Assembly: GCF_020524025.1 (NCBI RefSeq)
Contig: NZ_JAIVKN010000001.1
Span: 1,195,457-1,259,456, forward strand
DNA length: 64,000 bases
Direction: 5' to 3'
DNA from: Halobacillus litoralis
GTDB lineage: Bacteria > Bacillota > Bacilli > Bacillales > Halobacillaceae
The notes under the pieces were generated by a model. It worked only from the letters and a program-made list of their open reading frames with translations, did not search any database and was not told the DNA's origin. The stretch's first letter is position 1, and each line of letters starts with the position of its first letter. Of this stretch, positions 1 to 8,533 are shown in pieces. A program made the position numbers and the translations under genes.

Positions 1-530
1 GACTTTAGTAAAGAAATCAATTCCTCTGTTTCCTGAATAAGGTTCTGGTACTCAAGCACAGCAAAGATTAAAGAAGTAAGATACACACCAATAACAAAAT
101 ACGGAACTATTCCTGACCACGATCTAAACGTCGGATGAGCACTATTCAGCTTCCACCTTGAAGACCCAATCTTAATATATAAAAGTACAATAGCTGATAT
201 AATAATAGTAATTATAGTAGCAAATGCCCGTTTAAAGTCTACAGGAAGTAGAATAAGAGAGCGTTGAACGGATTGACTCAGCTGCTCTTTATCTCCTTCA
301 TATCTATAACTTCCGTCAATCTGACCGTTCCAGCTATATCGTTTTACAACAATTTGTTCTTTCAGCTGATCCACAGAGACTCCAAAAGGGACATGGTAAG
401 ATCCCAGAGATAAAAAATTGTATAAGGCAAACAGAATAAGACATATCAAAGCTATAGAAACTTTAAACAATAAATTATGTCCGCGATCACTCTTCAAATA
501 AGAAACAAATGACATATGTGTGGTCCTCAT
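1..530 (-). CDS. membrane protein of unknown function, 3' end cut by window edge
   Basis: An open frame runs from an ATG at 530 to the left edge without a stop, so only the N-terminal 176 or so residues are present. A GGAGG lies 5 nt upstream of the ATG; a second in-frame ATG at 515 is less well placed. The protein starts with a short cytoplasmic stretch, one membrane helix (about residues 22-42), an extracellular loop of about 50 residues, then two more helices. It resembles the N-terminal part of sensor or permease-like membrane proteins but I do not recognise the family. It is followed by the sortase gene in the same direction, not obviously co-transcribed because a hairpin separates them. 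Confidence 0.75.
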   Translation of the reverse strand, partial: MRTTHMSFVSYLKSDRGHNLLFKVSIALICLILFALYNFLSLGSYHVPFGVSVDQLKEQIVVKRYSWNGQIDGSYRYEGDKEQLSQSVQRSLILLPVDFKRAFATIITIIISAIVLLYIKIGSSRWKLNSAHPTFRSWSGIVPYFVIGVYLTSLIFAVLEYQNLIQETEELISLLK

Positions 531-589
531 ACCTTCCTCCCTTCCTTTTCATAAATGGTAACATAAGAAACTCACAATTTTTTAATAAG

Positions 590-618
590 AAAGAGTCAGC
601 CTTAAGCGGCTGACTCTA
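590..618 (-). terminator. terminator of the sortase gene
   Basis: A 10-bp stem (AGAGTCAGCC / GGCTGACTCT) with a 6-nt loop; the sortase stop codon lies in the loop. On the minus strand it is followed by an AT-rich run ending in Ts. Confidence 0.7.
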
Positions 619-1252
619 TTTCTCTTACACTTATTAAGGCAGCCTGAAGGATATACCTTTCAGGTGCATCGCCTACAAAATCAAAAGGATAGCAGGTTGT
701 CAGGGTAAGGGTGGGATCCTGCTTGTCTACTATTACCGTCCGGTCCTCTTCACTTGTGACCCATGTCTTTACCACTTTATATTCATAGCGTTTCCCTTCA
801 AATTCATAGAAGATGGACTCTCCTTTTTGTACATCTCCCAACTTCGTAAAAACGGTTTCCCGATGACCGCTGAGTACTGTATGACCTTTTTCATCAGGAG
901 TTGTTGTCCACTGGCTCACATACATTCCTACGCCTTGTTTAAGACTGCTTTCATCTGCTCCCCAGTATGTTTTATACCCTTTTTCAAATTGTGGAATGAC
1001 GAGCCTTCCTGTTTCCTGCCCTTCTTCATATGTATCGTTATCGATCGTATAGTGGGTACGATCCCGGGCCTTTTCCTTTTGTGGCCCATCAACAATCTTC
1101 ATTTCATCTTTTAATACAGGAGACTTGGTCCACGTTTCCATCTCTTTTTCAGATACCTTTTCTACTGCCTGAGTGGAATTCCACCATTGGAATCCGTAAA
1201 AGAAAGTGATGGATAATCCGATAACAACCAGCCCCGCCAGTACCTTATTCAT
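602..1252 (-). CDS. class D sortase
   Basis: Membrane transpeptidase that cleaves a sorting signal and attaches surface proteins to the cell wall. One N-terminal membrane anchor (about residues 5-22), then the extracytoplasmic sortase beta-barrel. The catalytic triad is visible: His in LSGHRET, Cys in the TLTTC motif, and Arg in the APERYIL segment. TLTTC together with the small size (216 aa) and the single N-terminal anchor fits class D. The ATG at 1252 follows a GGAGGGGG. The neighbouring gene at 1441-2346 encodes a protein with a C-terminal sorting-like signal, a plausible dedicated substrate. Confidence 0.88.
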   Translation of the reverse strand: MNKVLAGLVVIGLSITFFYGFQWWNSTQAVEKVSEKEMETWTKSPVLKDEMKIVDGPQKEKARDRTHYTIDNDTYEEGQETGRLVIPQFEKGYKTYWGADESSLKQGVGMYVSQWTTTPDEKGHTVLSGHRETVFTKLGDVQKGESIFYEFEGKRYEYKVVKTWVTSEEDRTVIVDKQDPTLTLTTCYPFDFVGDAPERYILQAALISVREIESAA

Positions 1253-1409
1253 AGTTAAACCCCCTCCAAAACAAAGGCTCTACCAAAGCATTCCCCTTCT
1301 GCACACCTCTTTTTACCATCCCACATAGGAAGGCTGTCTGTCTTAGTTCCACGAATGGATTTCAAGCTTTACACTTTGCCAATTATTTCACTGTACATAA
1401 AAGAAGGAT

Positions 1410-1435
1410 AGAGAAGCCGAGGTTTCGGCTTCTCT
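1410..1435 (-). terminator. hairpin terminator after the surface protein gene
   Basis: A 10-11 bp perfect stem (GAGAAGCCGA / TCGGCTTCTC) with a 4-nt loop just past the stop codon at 1441. The T-tract on the minus strand is weak. Confidence 0.6.
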
Positions 1436-1440
1436 AAAAG

Positions 1441-2346
1441 TTATGCTGAGACTTTTCTCCTGTAGACAAGGACCCCGCCTGCAACTAAAGCAAGAGCTGC
1501 ACCTGCTAAAGCATAAGAAGGATTAGAAGTAGCCGTATCCGGCATTTCACCGCCTACCGTTTCCTCCAGAGACTGCGCATTATCCAGCACTTCCTGTGGA
1601 ATTTCAATAGATCCCACTCCATTAAAATTGTCGATTGTGATGTCTGTAGATGTTTGAATTGTCATCGTTTGACCTTCATTATCCACCTTCATTTCCAGGT
1701 CCATCATCATCCCTGTCATATAATGTGTTTCCTTATTAATCATAACCTCATAGGATACATTTTCAAATTGAACATTCTTCATCAATTGCTCCATCATAGA
1801 CTGCATTTCCTTACCCTGATCTGATCCGCCGGAAGACTGCATCGCCTGCATAGACATTTTCATAAGTTTTTCCCCATCACCTTCATACGTTAACACATAC
1901 GTTCCGCCATCTTCCGTTACAGTCATTTCTTCAGCCAGAGGCATGGCCTGACTTAACTGACCTTCTGCCATCATTGTATTTTGCAGCTCTTCGCCCAGAT
2001 CGCCAGACAACTTCACCCATCCTTCACCTGGTACTTCTGTGAAATAACCTTCTTTTGTCAGGTAGGACTCCGTTTTATTCCCCGCTATTTCAGAGGTCAT
2101 ATGCATCGCCAGCGGATTCAGCGTAACATCTGCAACAGATTTAGTCGTCAACGGCTGATCATTTCCACCGTTCGTCATCGGCATCGTCTGCTTTGAAGTT
2201 GTCTTAATCGTATAACTTTCCAATTCTTTCATCGCGTCGTTTGACTTCTTCAATATTTCCTCTGAACTCATTTCTGCAGCACTAACCTGAAACGGAAGGA
2301 CAAACAACACGACAAGAGCCAGCGAGAGACGGATCATCTTTTTCAT
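1441..2346 (-). CDS. sortase-anchored DUF6612-like surface protein
   Basis: A 301-residue exported protein. An N-terminal signal peptide (MKKMIRLSLALVVLFVLPF, cleavage near VSAAE) is followed by a domain that resembles the LolA-like/DUF6612 lipoprotein-carrier fold (SDAMKELESYTIKTTS). It ends in a cell-wall sorting signal: an MPDTA motif, a hydrophobic stretch and a final RRKVSA. Class D sortases favour LPNTA-type motifs, so MPDTA is a variant. The start at 2346 is chosen because AGGAGT lies 6 nt upstream and the signal peptide begins there; a longer frame exists upstream without a ribosome binding site. It lies just upstream of the sortase gene on the same strand. Confidence 0.8.
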   Translation of the reverse strand: MKKMIRLSLALVVLFVLPFQVSAAEMSSEEILKKSNDAMKELESYTIKTTSKQTMPMTNGGNDQPLTTKSVADVTLNPLAMHMTSEIAGNKTESYLTKEGYFTEVPGEGWVKLSGDLGEELQNTMMAEGQLSQAMPLAEEMTVTEDGGTYVLTYEGDGEKLMKMSMQAMQSSGGSDQGKEMQSMMEQLMKNVQFENVSYEVMINKETHYMTGMMMDLEMKVDNEGQTMTIQTSTDITIDNFNGVGSIEIPQEVLDNAQSLEETVGGEMPDTATSNPSYALAGAALALVAGGVLVYRRKVSA

Positions 2347-2564
2347 AACAACACTCCTAATAATAGTTTGGTAAAAATCACAGGCATACATTTATGTATA
2401 AAGCAAAGCTGGCTGAACCTATCCTTTCCACCTACCTCCTAATATCCTTATTTTTACATTTATAAACATTTATCCCTATTTTTTTCTGGTCCATAATATA
2501 GGAGGAAATCATCACAGCCCTTGTTTTTTGATTCAGTAATCAAGGAAACTTTGAAATAAAACGT

Positions 2565-2601
2565 AAAAAAGCAGCTGACCATTTATGTCACCTGCTTTTT
2601 T
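2565..2601 (-). terminator. bidirectional terminator
   Basis: Stem GCAGCTGAC / GTCACCTGC with one mismatch, flanked by A6 on the left and T6 on the right, so it can act on both strands. It ends the DUF421 gene. Confidence 0.75.
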
Positions 2602-3278
2602 CATTCCTTTGAAGCTAAGTAGATCTTTCCATTGGGATTCAATTGGACAACAAGGAGTTCTTGAAATTCGTCATATCCATGTTTTTTTATTTGAGCCTGT
2701 AACCACTCTTGACTATACCCACATTCAGCCAGCTTCTTTTCATCCACCTGTCCCTGAACTACAACCAGCTGTGGGAAATAAACTGGCTTTGCTTCTATTT
2801 TCAGATCACTCGCTGTTAGTGGTAAACTTTCAGATTTACGCAGCACGCTGACAGATCCATCTGTTTCCAAAACAGCTGTTTGTACTTCATGGAAGTAAAA
2901 TACACCCTTTTTTCGAAGTTCTGCAATCAGTTCATCAACGTTGTAGCGTACCTTCTTCATTTCATTCTGCAGGATCCGGCCATTATCCATTAAAAGGGTG
3001 GGTTTACTATTAAACACTTTTCTTATTGCCACGCTTTTTAATGACCACATATCAATGAGGAGTACAAGCAATGAGAATAAAACTAATGCTAAAATTCCCC
3101 GTCCTAAAGATACATCGGGCGACAGAAACGTGGTTGAGGTCATACTTCCAAGAGTAATACCAGCAATAAAATCAAACAAAGTCAGCTGGGAAATCAGCTT
3201 TTTAGTTAATATTCTCGCTAAAATATATAAAACGAAGAAGATGATTAATCCGTTTCCAATAAAATCTATAGTATTCAT
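2601..3278 (-). CDS. DUF421 (YetF/YrbG-type) membrane protein
   Basis: A 225-residue protein with three N-terminal membrane helices (about residues 5-75), including the LFDFIAGITLGSMTS segment typical of the YetF family. A soluble C-terminal domain with two similar halves (TLLMDNGRI..., KPVYFPQLVV...) follows. In B. subtilis the related YetF has been tied to spore germination receptor assembly or stability; the role of this copy is unknown. The start at 3278 has a GGGGGTG upstream and matches the family N-terminus; an in-frame start 7 codons upstream lacks one. Confidence 0.88.
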   Translation of the reverse strand: MNTIDFIGNGLIIFFVLYILARILTKKLISQLTLFDFIAGITLGSMTSTTFLSPDVSLGRGILALVLFSLLVLLIDMWSLKSVAIRKVFNSKPTLLMDNGRILQNEMKKVRYNVDELIAELRKKGVFYFHEVQTAVLETDGSVSVLRKSESLPLTASDLKIEAKPVYFPQLVVVQGQVDEKKLAECGYSQEWLQAQIKKHGYDEFQELLVVQLNPNGKIYLASKE

Positions 3279-3432
3279 CAAGCACCCCCTTACATCCATT
3301 AGTTTTCCTAATATGAGTGGAAATATGTGGGGTGAAAAATCCTTAGGAGATCAATAGCTGGTCATTATCATAGGAAGATACTATTCATACTTTTTTGACA
3401 TAAACACTTTTTAATTTTGGTCTTTGTTAATT

Positions 3433-3465
3433 AAAAAAAGTAACTTCTCACAAGGAGAGAGTTAC
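3433..3465 (-). terminator. terminator of the small membrane protein operon
   Basis: Inverted repeat beginning GTAACT and ending AGTTAC with a short loop; the minus strand continues into seven Ts. Lies 60 nt past the last gene of the operon. Confidence 0.65.
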
Positions 3466-3523
3466 CCTCTTCTATTCCTTTTTAAATACCAGGGTGGTTT
3501 AAGCACACAAGTAGAACAACAGC

Positions 3524-3793
3524 TTATGTATGATTTCCTTTTGGTTTAGGAAGATATTTCGTGTAGTAGGCTCCTATGAAAAAGCAGGCAGAGAGTACGA
3601 ACCATGACACCATCCCGCCAAGTTCGAATAAATAGGAGACCAGAGCAAATACAGGCGCAAAAATAAATACAATCGGTGTTACATACCCTTTCCAGCCGTA
3701 CAAATTCCTCATATCTTTTCTCTTCTTTGAAAGCACAAACACATACCCCGGAACGAGAATGACAGTTACCGCTATCATAAAGATCTCAAGCAT
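3524..3793 (-). CDS. small membrane protein, unknown
   Basis: An 89-residue protein with three predicted membrane helices (LEIFMIAVTVILVPGYVFVL; a central one; and VSWFVLSACFFIGAYY) and a basic C-terminus. The start at 3793 follows a strong AGGAGGAGGG. Third gene in a co-directional run of small membrane proteins (with 3850-4254 and 4279-4569). I do not recognise the family and assign no function. Confidence 0.7.
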   Translation of the reverse strand: MLEIFMIAVTVILVPGYVFVLSKKRKDMRNLYGWKGYVTPIVFIFAPVFALVSYLFELGGMVSWFVLSACFFIGAYYTKYLPKPKGNHT

Positions 3794-3849
3794 AAATTCC
3801 CTCCTCCTCTTCAACAAATAGGTTTAATAGAACTTTAATAATACTTGAT

Positions 3850-4254
3850 TTATCTAACTTCTTTCTTTCCTTCACGGATGTAAAGAAAGAAGCTGTATCC
3901 CAGAATCATCAGACCACCTGTAAATAAACCTATCATCAGTCCGATCAGCCCCTGAATACCTACCCAGCCAGTCGTAAAGGTTAAAAAAATGCCTGCATAG
4001 ATAAAACCACAGACAATGATGACCAGCGGAATGTTGAATGGAAAGAACTTTTTCCAGCGCGTAATAATAATGGATAATGCCACTAGTAATAGAATGCTGG
4101 TTAGTGTATGTACCGCTCCCCAACTAAAATGAAAGCGTGACTCTGCTTCAACGGTATCTTGAGGCAGAGTCTTAAAAGTCGATGTCATGGACCCTAAAGC
4201 TGCAGTTATAAACAAAATAAAACAAGTCCAGTTAACAGCTTTAATTTTCTTCAT
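3850..4254 (-). CDS. four-helix membrane protein, unknown
   Basis: A 134-residue protein with four predicted membrane helices and a basic tail (REGKKEVR). The first helix could act as an uncleaved signal anchor. A strong GAAGGAGA sits 8 nt upstream of the ATG. It is the middle gene of three small membrane genes, 24 nt from the upstream one and 56 nt from the downstream one, so one transcript is likely. No family recognised. Confidence 0.75.
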   Translation of the reverse strand: MKKIKAVNWTCFILFITAALGSMTSTFKTLPQDTVEAESRFHFSWGAVHTLTSILLLVALSIIITRWKKFFPFNIPLVIIVCGFIYAGIFLTFTTGWVGIQGLIGLMIGLFTGGLMILGYSFFLYIREGKKEVR

Positions 4255-4278
4255 GCCTATTCTCCTTCACTACTCCCT

Positions 4279-4569
4279 TTATGGAATCATGATAAATCCG
4301 AGTACGGCGATTCCCGCGATATAGATTCCAAGAAGAGAAACCAATGATAATGGTCTTCTAAAAATCGCAAAAGATAAACGCAGCCAGCGAAAAACAGCGT
4401 AAGTGATTAGAAACAGTAATCCGTAACCAATAATATTCCAGTCTTCCTCCAACCAAAAACTCATCCAATTATGAACAGCTGTAAAAAAAAGCATAAAAAG
4501 GAGAAACCACAACTCCTTAAATTTTGCCAGGTCTCTTCGTGGTTTCTGTTGTTGTTTTTCCTGCTGCAT
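4279..4569 (-). CDS. small membrane protein, unknown
   Basis: A 96-residue protein: a Gln/Lys-rich cytoplasmic N-terminus (MQQEKQQQKPRR) and three predicted membrane helices. The start at 4569 has AAAGGGG upstream; an earlier in-frame ATG at 4593 has none. First of the three small membrane genes; it follows the broken hydrolase gene by 63 nt in the same direction. Function unknown. Confidence 0.7.
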   Translation of the reverse strand: MQQEKQQQKPRRDLAKFKELWFLLFMLFFTAVHNWMSFWLEEDWNIIGYGLLFLITYAVFRWLRLSFAIFRRPLSLVSLLGIYIAGIAVLGFIMIP

Positions 4570-4632
4570 AAAAAAGCCCCTTTCCCTATCCACATAGACA
4601 ATTCACCGTTACTTTATCACTTCCATGTTCTG

Positions 4633-5468
4633 TTAGTCAAAACGGTTGACAACTTTGGCTGAAAACTTTTCCTGTTCTTCAAGATGAGGATAATGATTAC
4701 TCTCTTCGAATATTAAAAGGGTGGAATTTGGGATCCCCTCATTCATTTCGACAGAATAGGAGAGCGGACACTGCACATCAAAACGGCCACATGCAATTAC
4801 AGTCGGGCTCTCAATAAGAGAAAGCTTTTTCGTTACGTCAAACGTATGCAGTTCCCTTGAGAAGAAGTTCAGCCGGACAGGTGATATTTTCTTATGTATA
4901 TGATTGTTAAAGTAATCGTCGTATAAATCTGGACGATATAAGGAAAGTTTCGCTTTCTCCTTCACAAGCTCTTCTTTCTCTTCCTTTACTAAATCCTTCC
5001 CTTTTAATAATTCCAGCAAATGCTGCATGTGATGAAATTCGGGGTGGGATTCGTTATAGATGCACTCGCTTGAAAAGGTCATATAGTCCCTGGCAGCCGC
5101 ACTGATGAGGAATAATCTTTCCAGACTTTTTGCGAAATATATCCCGTAGACGACACCGAGCATACCACCCGTTGAGTGGCCGGCAAACACCCATTTGGAT
5201 AAACCTAAAGCCTCCTGACTGCCTCCAGGTCAATAGCAGAGTCGAGCATCGAATACTCATGAGGGGCCCAGGCTTCATCTGTTCCACCGCACGATTTTAA
5301 GTTAATTAAAAAAACTGTATAACTAGATGTAAAGGCTTCAGCAAGATAATCCCCTGTCCTATTAAATTCTGAATAAAGGTGGGTGACTGCCATCGGTGGT
5401 CCTTCTCCTTTTTGAAAGACTTCAAATCTTCCTCGACTTGTCTTTATTATTTTCTGCATCCAAACCAC
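4633..5468 (-). pseudogene. alpha/beta hydrolase gene with a single frameshift
   Basis: Two adjacent frames together encode one alpha/beta hydrolase of about 278 residues. The first (5468 to about 5205) starts at a GTG 5 nt after AGGAGGAGGGG and carries the N-terminal strands. The second carries the nucleophile elbow GHSTGG, an acid in ACGRFDVQCP and a catalytic His in ESNHYPHLEE. At about 5205-5212 the reading AVRR hits a TAG; adding one base in the AGGAGG run restores AVRRALGLSKWVFAGHSTGG. All catalytic residues survive, so this is a recent -1 mutation or a sequencing error. The closest relatives would be proline-iminopeptidase-like hydrolases; the substrate is unknown. Confidence 0.75.
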
Positions 5469-5587
5469 AATTGCCCCTCCTCCTTATTATTTATTCAATG
5501 AATCATAAAGCGCATAAAGGCTCCTGTCATTCTCTACGTCCAATCTCCTCAAACGGTTTCATTTAACTAATTAGGAAAGGATTTTAT

Positions 5588-5647
5588 ATGTCGGTGATGT
5601 CGTATAGACATGATTTACTTCTTTTCCAAAAGACTTTGGAAAATTAA
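5588..5647 (+). CDS. possible 19-residue leader peptide upstream of the FusB-type gene
   Basis: An ATG at 5588, 7 nt after AGGAAAGG, opens a 19-codon frame (MSVMSYRHDLLLFQKTLEN) ending in TAA. Its last codons contain a perfect 8-bp inverted repeat, TTTCCAAA (5623-5630) and TTTGGAAA (5635-5642). The frame ends 89 nt before the FusB-type start. Staphylococcal fusB expression is reported to be controlled by translational attenuation through a leader peptide, which makes this worth noting, but the coding status is inference. Confidence 0.35.
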   Translation: MSVMSYRHDLLLFQKTLEN

Positions 5648-5736
5648 AGAAATGAAGGGCCGGTACATAAAAGTTGATTGCACGACTGCGCTTTGAAATA
5701 ATAAGGGAATATCCTAATACAAACGGAGGTATAAAC

Positions 5737-6375
5737 ATGGATGCATTTATCCGCTCCGATCAATATCATTATATAAAAAATCAAGCCCATATTCTTTTGA
5801 ATGGACATATGACATCAAACGATTCTTCAGTGAAACAGGCACTGAAATCAATGACCTGCGAAAAAGTACTCGAACAATTTTCTAAACTTACTGATGATGA
5901 AGCACAGTTGGTTGCTCAAGTACAGGAAGTTCAGGATGAGACCGATGCCATTCTTTATTTCTCACGATTAAAACAATACGTTACTCCTTTTCCAACCTTA
6001 TATGAGGATCAAATCAAAGCTCTTTTCCCTAAAGCAAAAAAACTGAAAGTGCCTTCAATTGGAGAAGGTGATTGGAAAGAGATGTCTTACATTGGCTGGA
6101 ACGAACCTGGTACAAACCGTAAATATATCGTAACTTATGTCGATAATGAGCTCATTGGTATAGAAGGGCATTACACTACCTCCCGACACAAAAATATTTG
6201 TACCATCTGCCATGAACAAGAGAAAGTCGGCCTTTTCACCTCCACGATAAAAGGAAAAACAAGCGATGAAACCATCAGCAGAGGAAACTATATTTGTCAT
6301 GACAGTAAGAAGTGCAATGAAAACATCCAATCCCGTGATAACCTGGAAGCTTTCATCAAACGTATGAAAGGTTAA
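5737..6375 (+). CDS. FusB/FusC-family elongation factor G-binding protein
   Basis: A 212-residue cytoplasmic protein. The N-terminal helical domain opens with FIRSDQYHYIKNQA, closely like the QYNYIR start of staphylococcal FusB. The C-terminal treble-clef zinc finger shows its four cysteines: the CTIC pair (near residue 158) and a later C...C pair in YICHDSKKC. Family members bind EF-G and free it from fusidic-acid-stalled ribosomes; chromosomal homologues in Bacillaceae may or may not confer resistance. Start at 5737 after ACGGAGG; the in-frame codons upstream have no ribosome binding site. It is transcribed alone and ends at a strong terminator. Confidence 0.87.
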   Translation: MDAFIRSDQYHYIKNQAHILLNGHMTSNDSSVKQALKSMTCEKVLEQFSKLTDDEAQLVAQVQEVQDETDAILYFSRLKQYVTPFPTLYEDQIKALFPKAKKLKVPSIGEGDWKEMSYIGWNEPGTNRKYIVTYVDNELIGIEGHYTTSRHKNICTICHEQEKVGLFTSTIKGKTSDETISRGNYICHDSKKCNENIQSRDNLEAFIKRMKG

Positions 6376-6377
6376 TA

Positions 6378-6412
6378 AAAGCCCAGCCATTTATATTTGG
6401 CTGGGCTTTTTC
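6378..6412 (+). terminator. bidirectional terminator between FusB-type gene and MFS exporter
   Basis: Stem AAAGCCCAGCCA / TGGCTGGGCTTT, 8-nt loop, then Ts; the As on the left serve the converging exporter gene. Confidence 0.85.
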
Positions 6413-6428
6413 AATACTTTTGTAAGCT

Positions 6429-7868
6429 TTAATTTTGACTTTCTTTCTGTTCATAGTCCGGAGACACGGCTTTTCTAATAAAAAGAGCGATCCCAAATGT
6501 AAGGACTGCTAAACCAAGAGCAAACCAGTACGCATGATGAACACCAGCAGTCATTGCTTTTTCCATTACACTGTTGGTAATTCCGCCTGACTGTTCATTC
6601 AGATAATTCTGCTGCCCCTGGGTCATAATGCTGACAAATATTGAAACACCGAGTGCTCCTCCAATCGGTTGAAGTGTGTTGGCAATCGCTGTTCCATGAG
6701 GGTATAAATGCTTTGGAAGTTCATTCAAGGCATTCGTTTGGGATGGCATCATGATTGCCGATATAGCAAGCATAAGCAAAATGTAGGCTAAGATAAACGA
6801 CCAGGTTGGAATAGCAGGATTAATAAAGCTGAAATACAACATTACACCCACTAATACAAGCGTGCCTGGTATAATCAACTTCCGTGGTCCAAACTTATCA
6901 AATAACGTCCCCATAACAGGTGACATCAAACCATTTAAGAGTGCCCCCGGTAAAAGGAGCAGACCTGCTATTTTGGCAGAGTAGCCAAGAGGACCCTGCA
7001 GATACATCGGCATGACGATTTCTGATGCGAACATGGCCATAATCACAATCACAAAGATCGCGATTCCTCTTGCATAACTCTTATATTGAAAGACACGTAC
7101 ATCCAGAAGCGGCTCTTCCAATTTCAACTGACGTAGGACAAACACTAGTATACTAAGCACCCCTACAGTTATTATAAGAAGAGTTCGAATAGAGGAAAAC
7201 CCTTCGCCGCTCTCTCCTGCACTGCTGAATCCATAGACAAGTCCTCCGATACCTATAGAAGAAAGTAAAATGGATAGAACATCTGCTTTGGGACGAGTGA
7301 CTTCTCCAACATTCTGTAAGAATTTCCACGCAAAAATAACCGAAAACGCCGCAAATGGAAGGACAGAAATAAAGAGCCAGCGCCATCCAAGATAATCGAC
7401 GATAACACCAGATAACGTTGGTCCAATTGCAGGAGCAAACATAATAACAAGGCCGAAGGTTCCCATAATCCGTCCCCGTACTTCTGGTTCGTAAAGAAGG
7501 AGCAGAGCATTCATAATCACGGGTATGAGAAGCCCTGTACCAACAGCCTGAATCATCCTTCCTGTTAAGAGCATCGGAAAGTTAAGAGCGGCCGCTGCAA
7601 TCGCTGTACCAGCAAGAAAAATGGTCATCACACCAATAAACATCTGCCTGGTCGTGAACCATTGGATTAATAAAGCAGAAATCGGCATTAAAATCCCCAT
7701 AACCAACATGAACCCGGTCGCCATCCACTGAACGGTAGGAGCATCAAGATTGAAAACTTCCATCAATTCCGTCAGAGCAATATTGAGCAGGGTTTCGTTT
7801 AGAATGGCAAAAAAAGCACCAATCATAAATGTAGCTAAAATTATTTTTCTATTGTAAGTTGTTTCCAT
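6429..7868 (-). CDS. DHA2-family MFS multidrug exporter
   Basis: A 479-residue, roughly 14-helix drug:proton antiporter of the EmrB/QacA (DHA2) type. N-terminal helix 1 carries ILNETLLNIALTELM, the family D/N-rich signature; helix 4-5 has the motif C-like segment GPTLSGVIVDYLGWRW. Motif A is seen as GRMIQAVGTG with the following loop. Probable export of lipophilic drugs or dyes across the membrane. ATG at 7868 follows GGAGG by 6 nt. It stands alone and converges on the FusB-type gene. No adjacent regulator is seen. Confidence 0.9.
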   Translation of the reverse strand: METTYNRKIILATFMIGAFFAILNETLLNIALTELMEVFNLDAPTVQWMATGFMLVMGILMPISALLIQWFTTRQMFIGVMTIFLAGTAIAAAALNFPMLLTGRMIQAVGTGLLIPVIMNALLLLYEPEVRGRIMGTFGLVIMFAPAIGPTLSGVIVDYLGWRWLFISVLPFAAFSVIFAWKFLQNVGEVTRPKADVLSILLSSIGIGGLVYGFSSAGESGEGFSSIRTLLIITVGVLSILVFVLRQLKLEEPLLDVRVFQYKSYARGIAIFVIVIMAMFASEIVMPMYLQGPLGYSAKIAGLLLLPGALLNGLMSPVMGTLFDKFGPRKLIIPGTLVLVGVMLYFSFINPAIPTWSFILAYILLMLAISAIMMPSQTNALNELPKHLYPHGTAIANTLQPIGGALGVSIFVSIMTQGQQNYLNEQSGGITNSVMEKAMTAGVHHAYWFALGLAVLTFGIALFIRKAVSPDYEQKESQN

Positions 7869-8441
7869 TCATTTCCTCCAGAATCAGTTTCAAAATATAG
7901 TCCATCCCTATCCTGCCCTACATCATAAGCGGATTGCAACTTTTTTGTTTCATAGAATGATGATCCAGGAGTCGAACGTTAATCTTTTTACAATTTACAA
8001 TCAGACACGGCCTCTCAGGCAGCGCTCGACTTTTTCATTTTCTGCTGCACAAATTACCAATCGATTCATCCATTATTCTTCCATTGCATAGATAATGAGC
8101 GACTTCACTGTTCGCGCCATAATTCTTTTGGTTTTGAAAACTACGGCCAAACCAGTATCCAATTACCACTGGTTTAATTTGTATGATCCAGTCTACTAAA
8201 GCCAGGTGCACCTTCAACCATCACCCTGATATAAGTTTATTGATGTCAGGCTTTTGGTTACAGAAACTCTTTTACCTAATTAAATAATAGCATTGGTATC
8301 TTCTAAAGTTTTGTCTCCAGGCTTGTCAGATTAAACAAATGCAGAGCGTCTTCCTCCCCTCCAGTATTCAAGGAAATCTCATCATCTACCTGATGTTTGA
8401 ACATATATATCCCCTTTTTCTACTTATTTCCCCATAATCCT
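7869..8441. other. 573-nt stretch without a convincing gene
   Basis: Lies between the divergent exporter and guaC genes. Only short frames without ribosome binding sites are present, the longest a 60-codon minus-strand frame at 8035-8217. I see no riboswitch or repeat. It may hold the remains of a lost gene. Confidence 0.5.
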
Positions 8442-8470
8442 TTGACACCTGAAGGAATCTATTGTAAATT
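8442..8470 (+). promoter_or_regulatory. SigA-type promoter of guaC
   Basis: TTGACA at 8442-8447, a 17-nt spacer, TAAATT at 8465-8470, ending 64 nt before the guaC start. Confidence 0.6.
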
Positions 8471-8533
8471 ACTAATGTACGAACAATTACAATTATAATT
8501 AAAATAAATATTCGTATTTCAGGAGTGAAACTA

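Noticed and set aside
5195..5220. Programmed frameshift (prfB-like) in the alpha/beta hydrolase
   Set aside because: The correct downstream frame is -1, while the AGGAGG-CTT-TAG pattern would favour +1; there is no slippery heptamer.
8035..8217. 60-codon minus-strand frame between the DHA2 exporter and guaC
   Set aside because: No ribosome binding site and no recognisable domain; likely chance or remains of an older gene.
8471..8533. Purine riboswitch in the guaC leader
   Set aside because: The leader is too short and lacks the conserved purine aptamer core.
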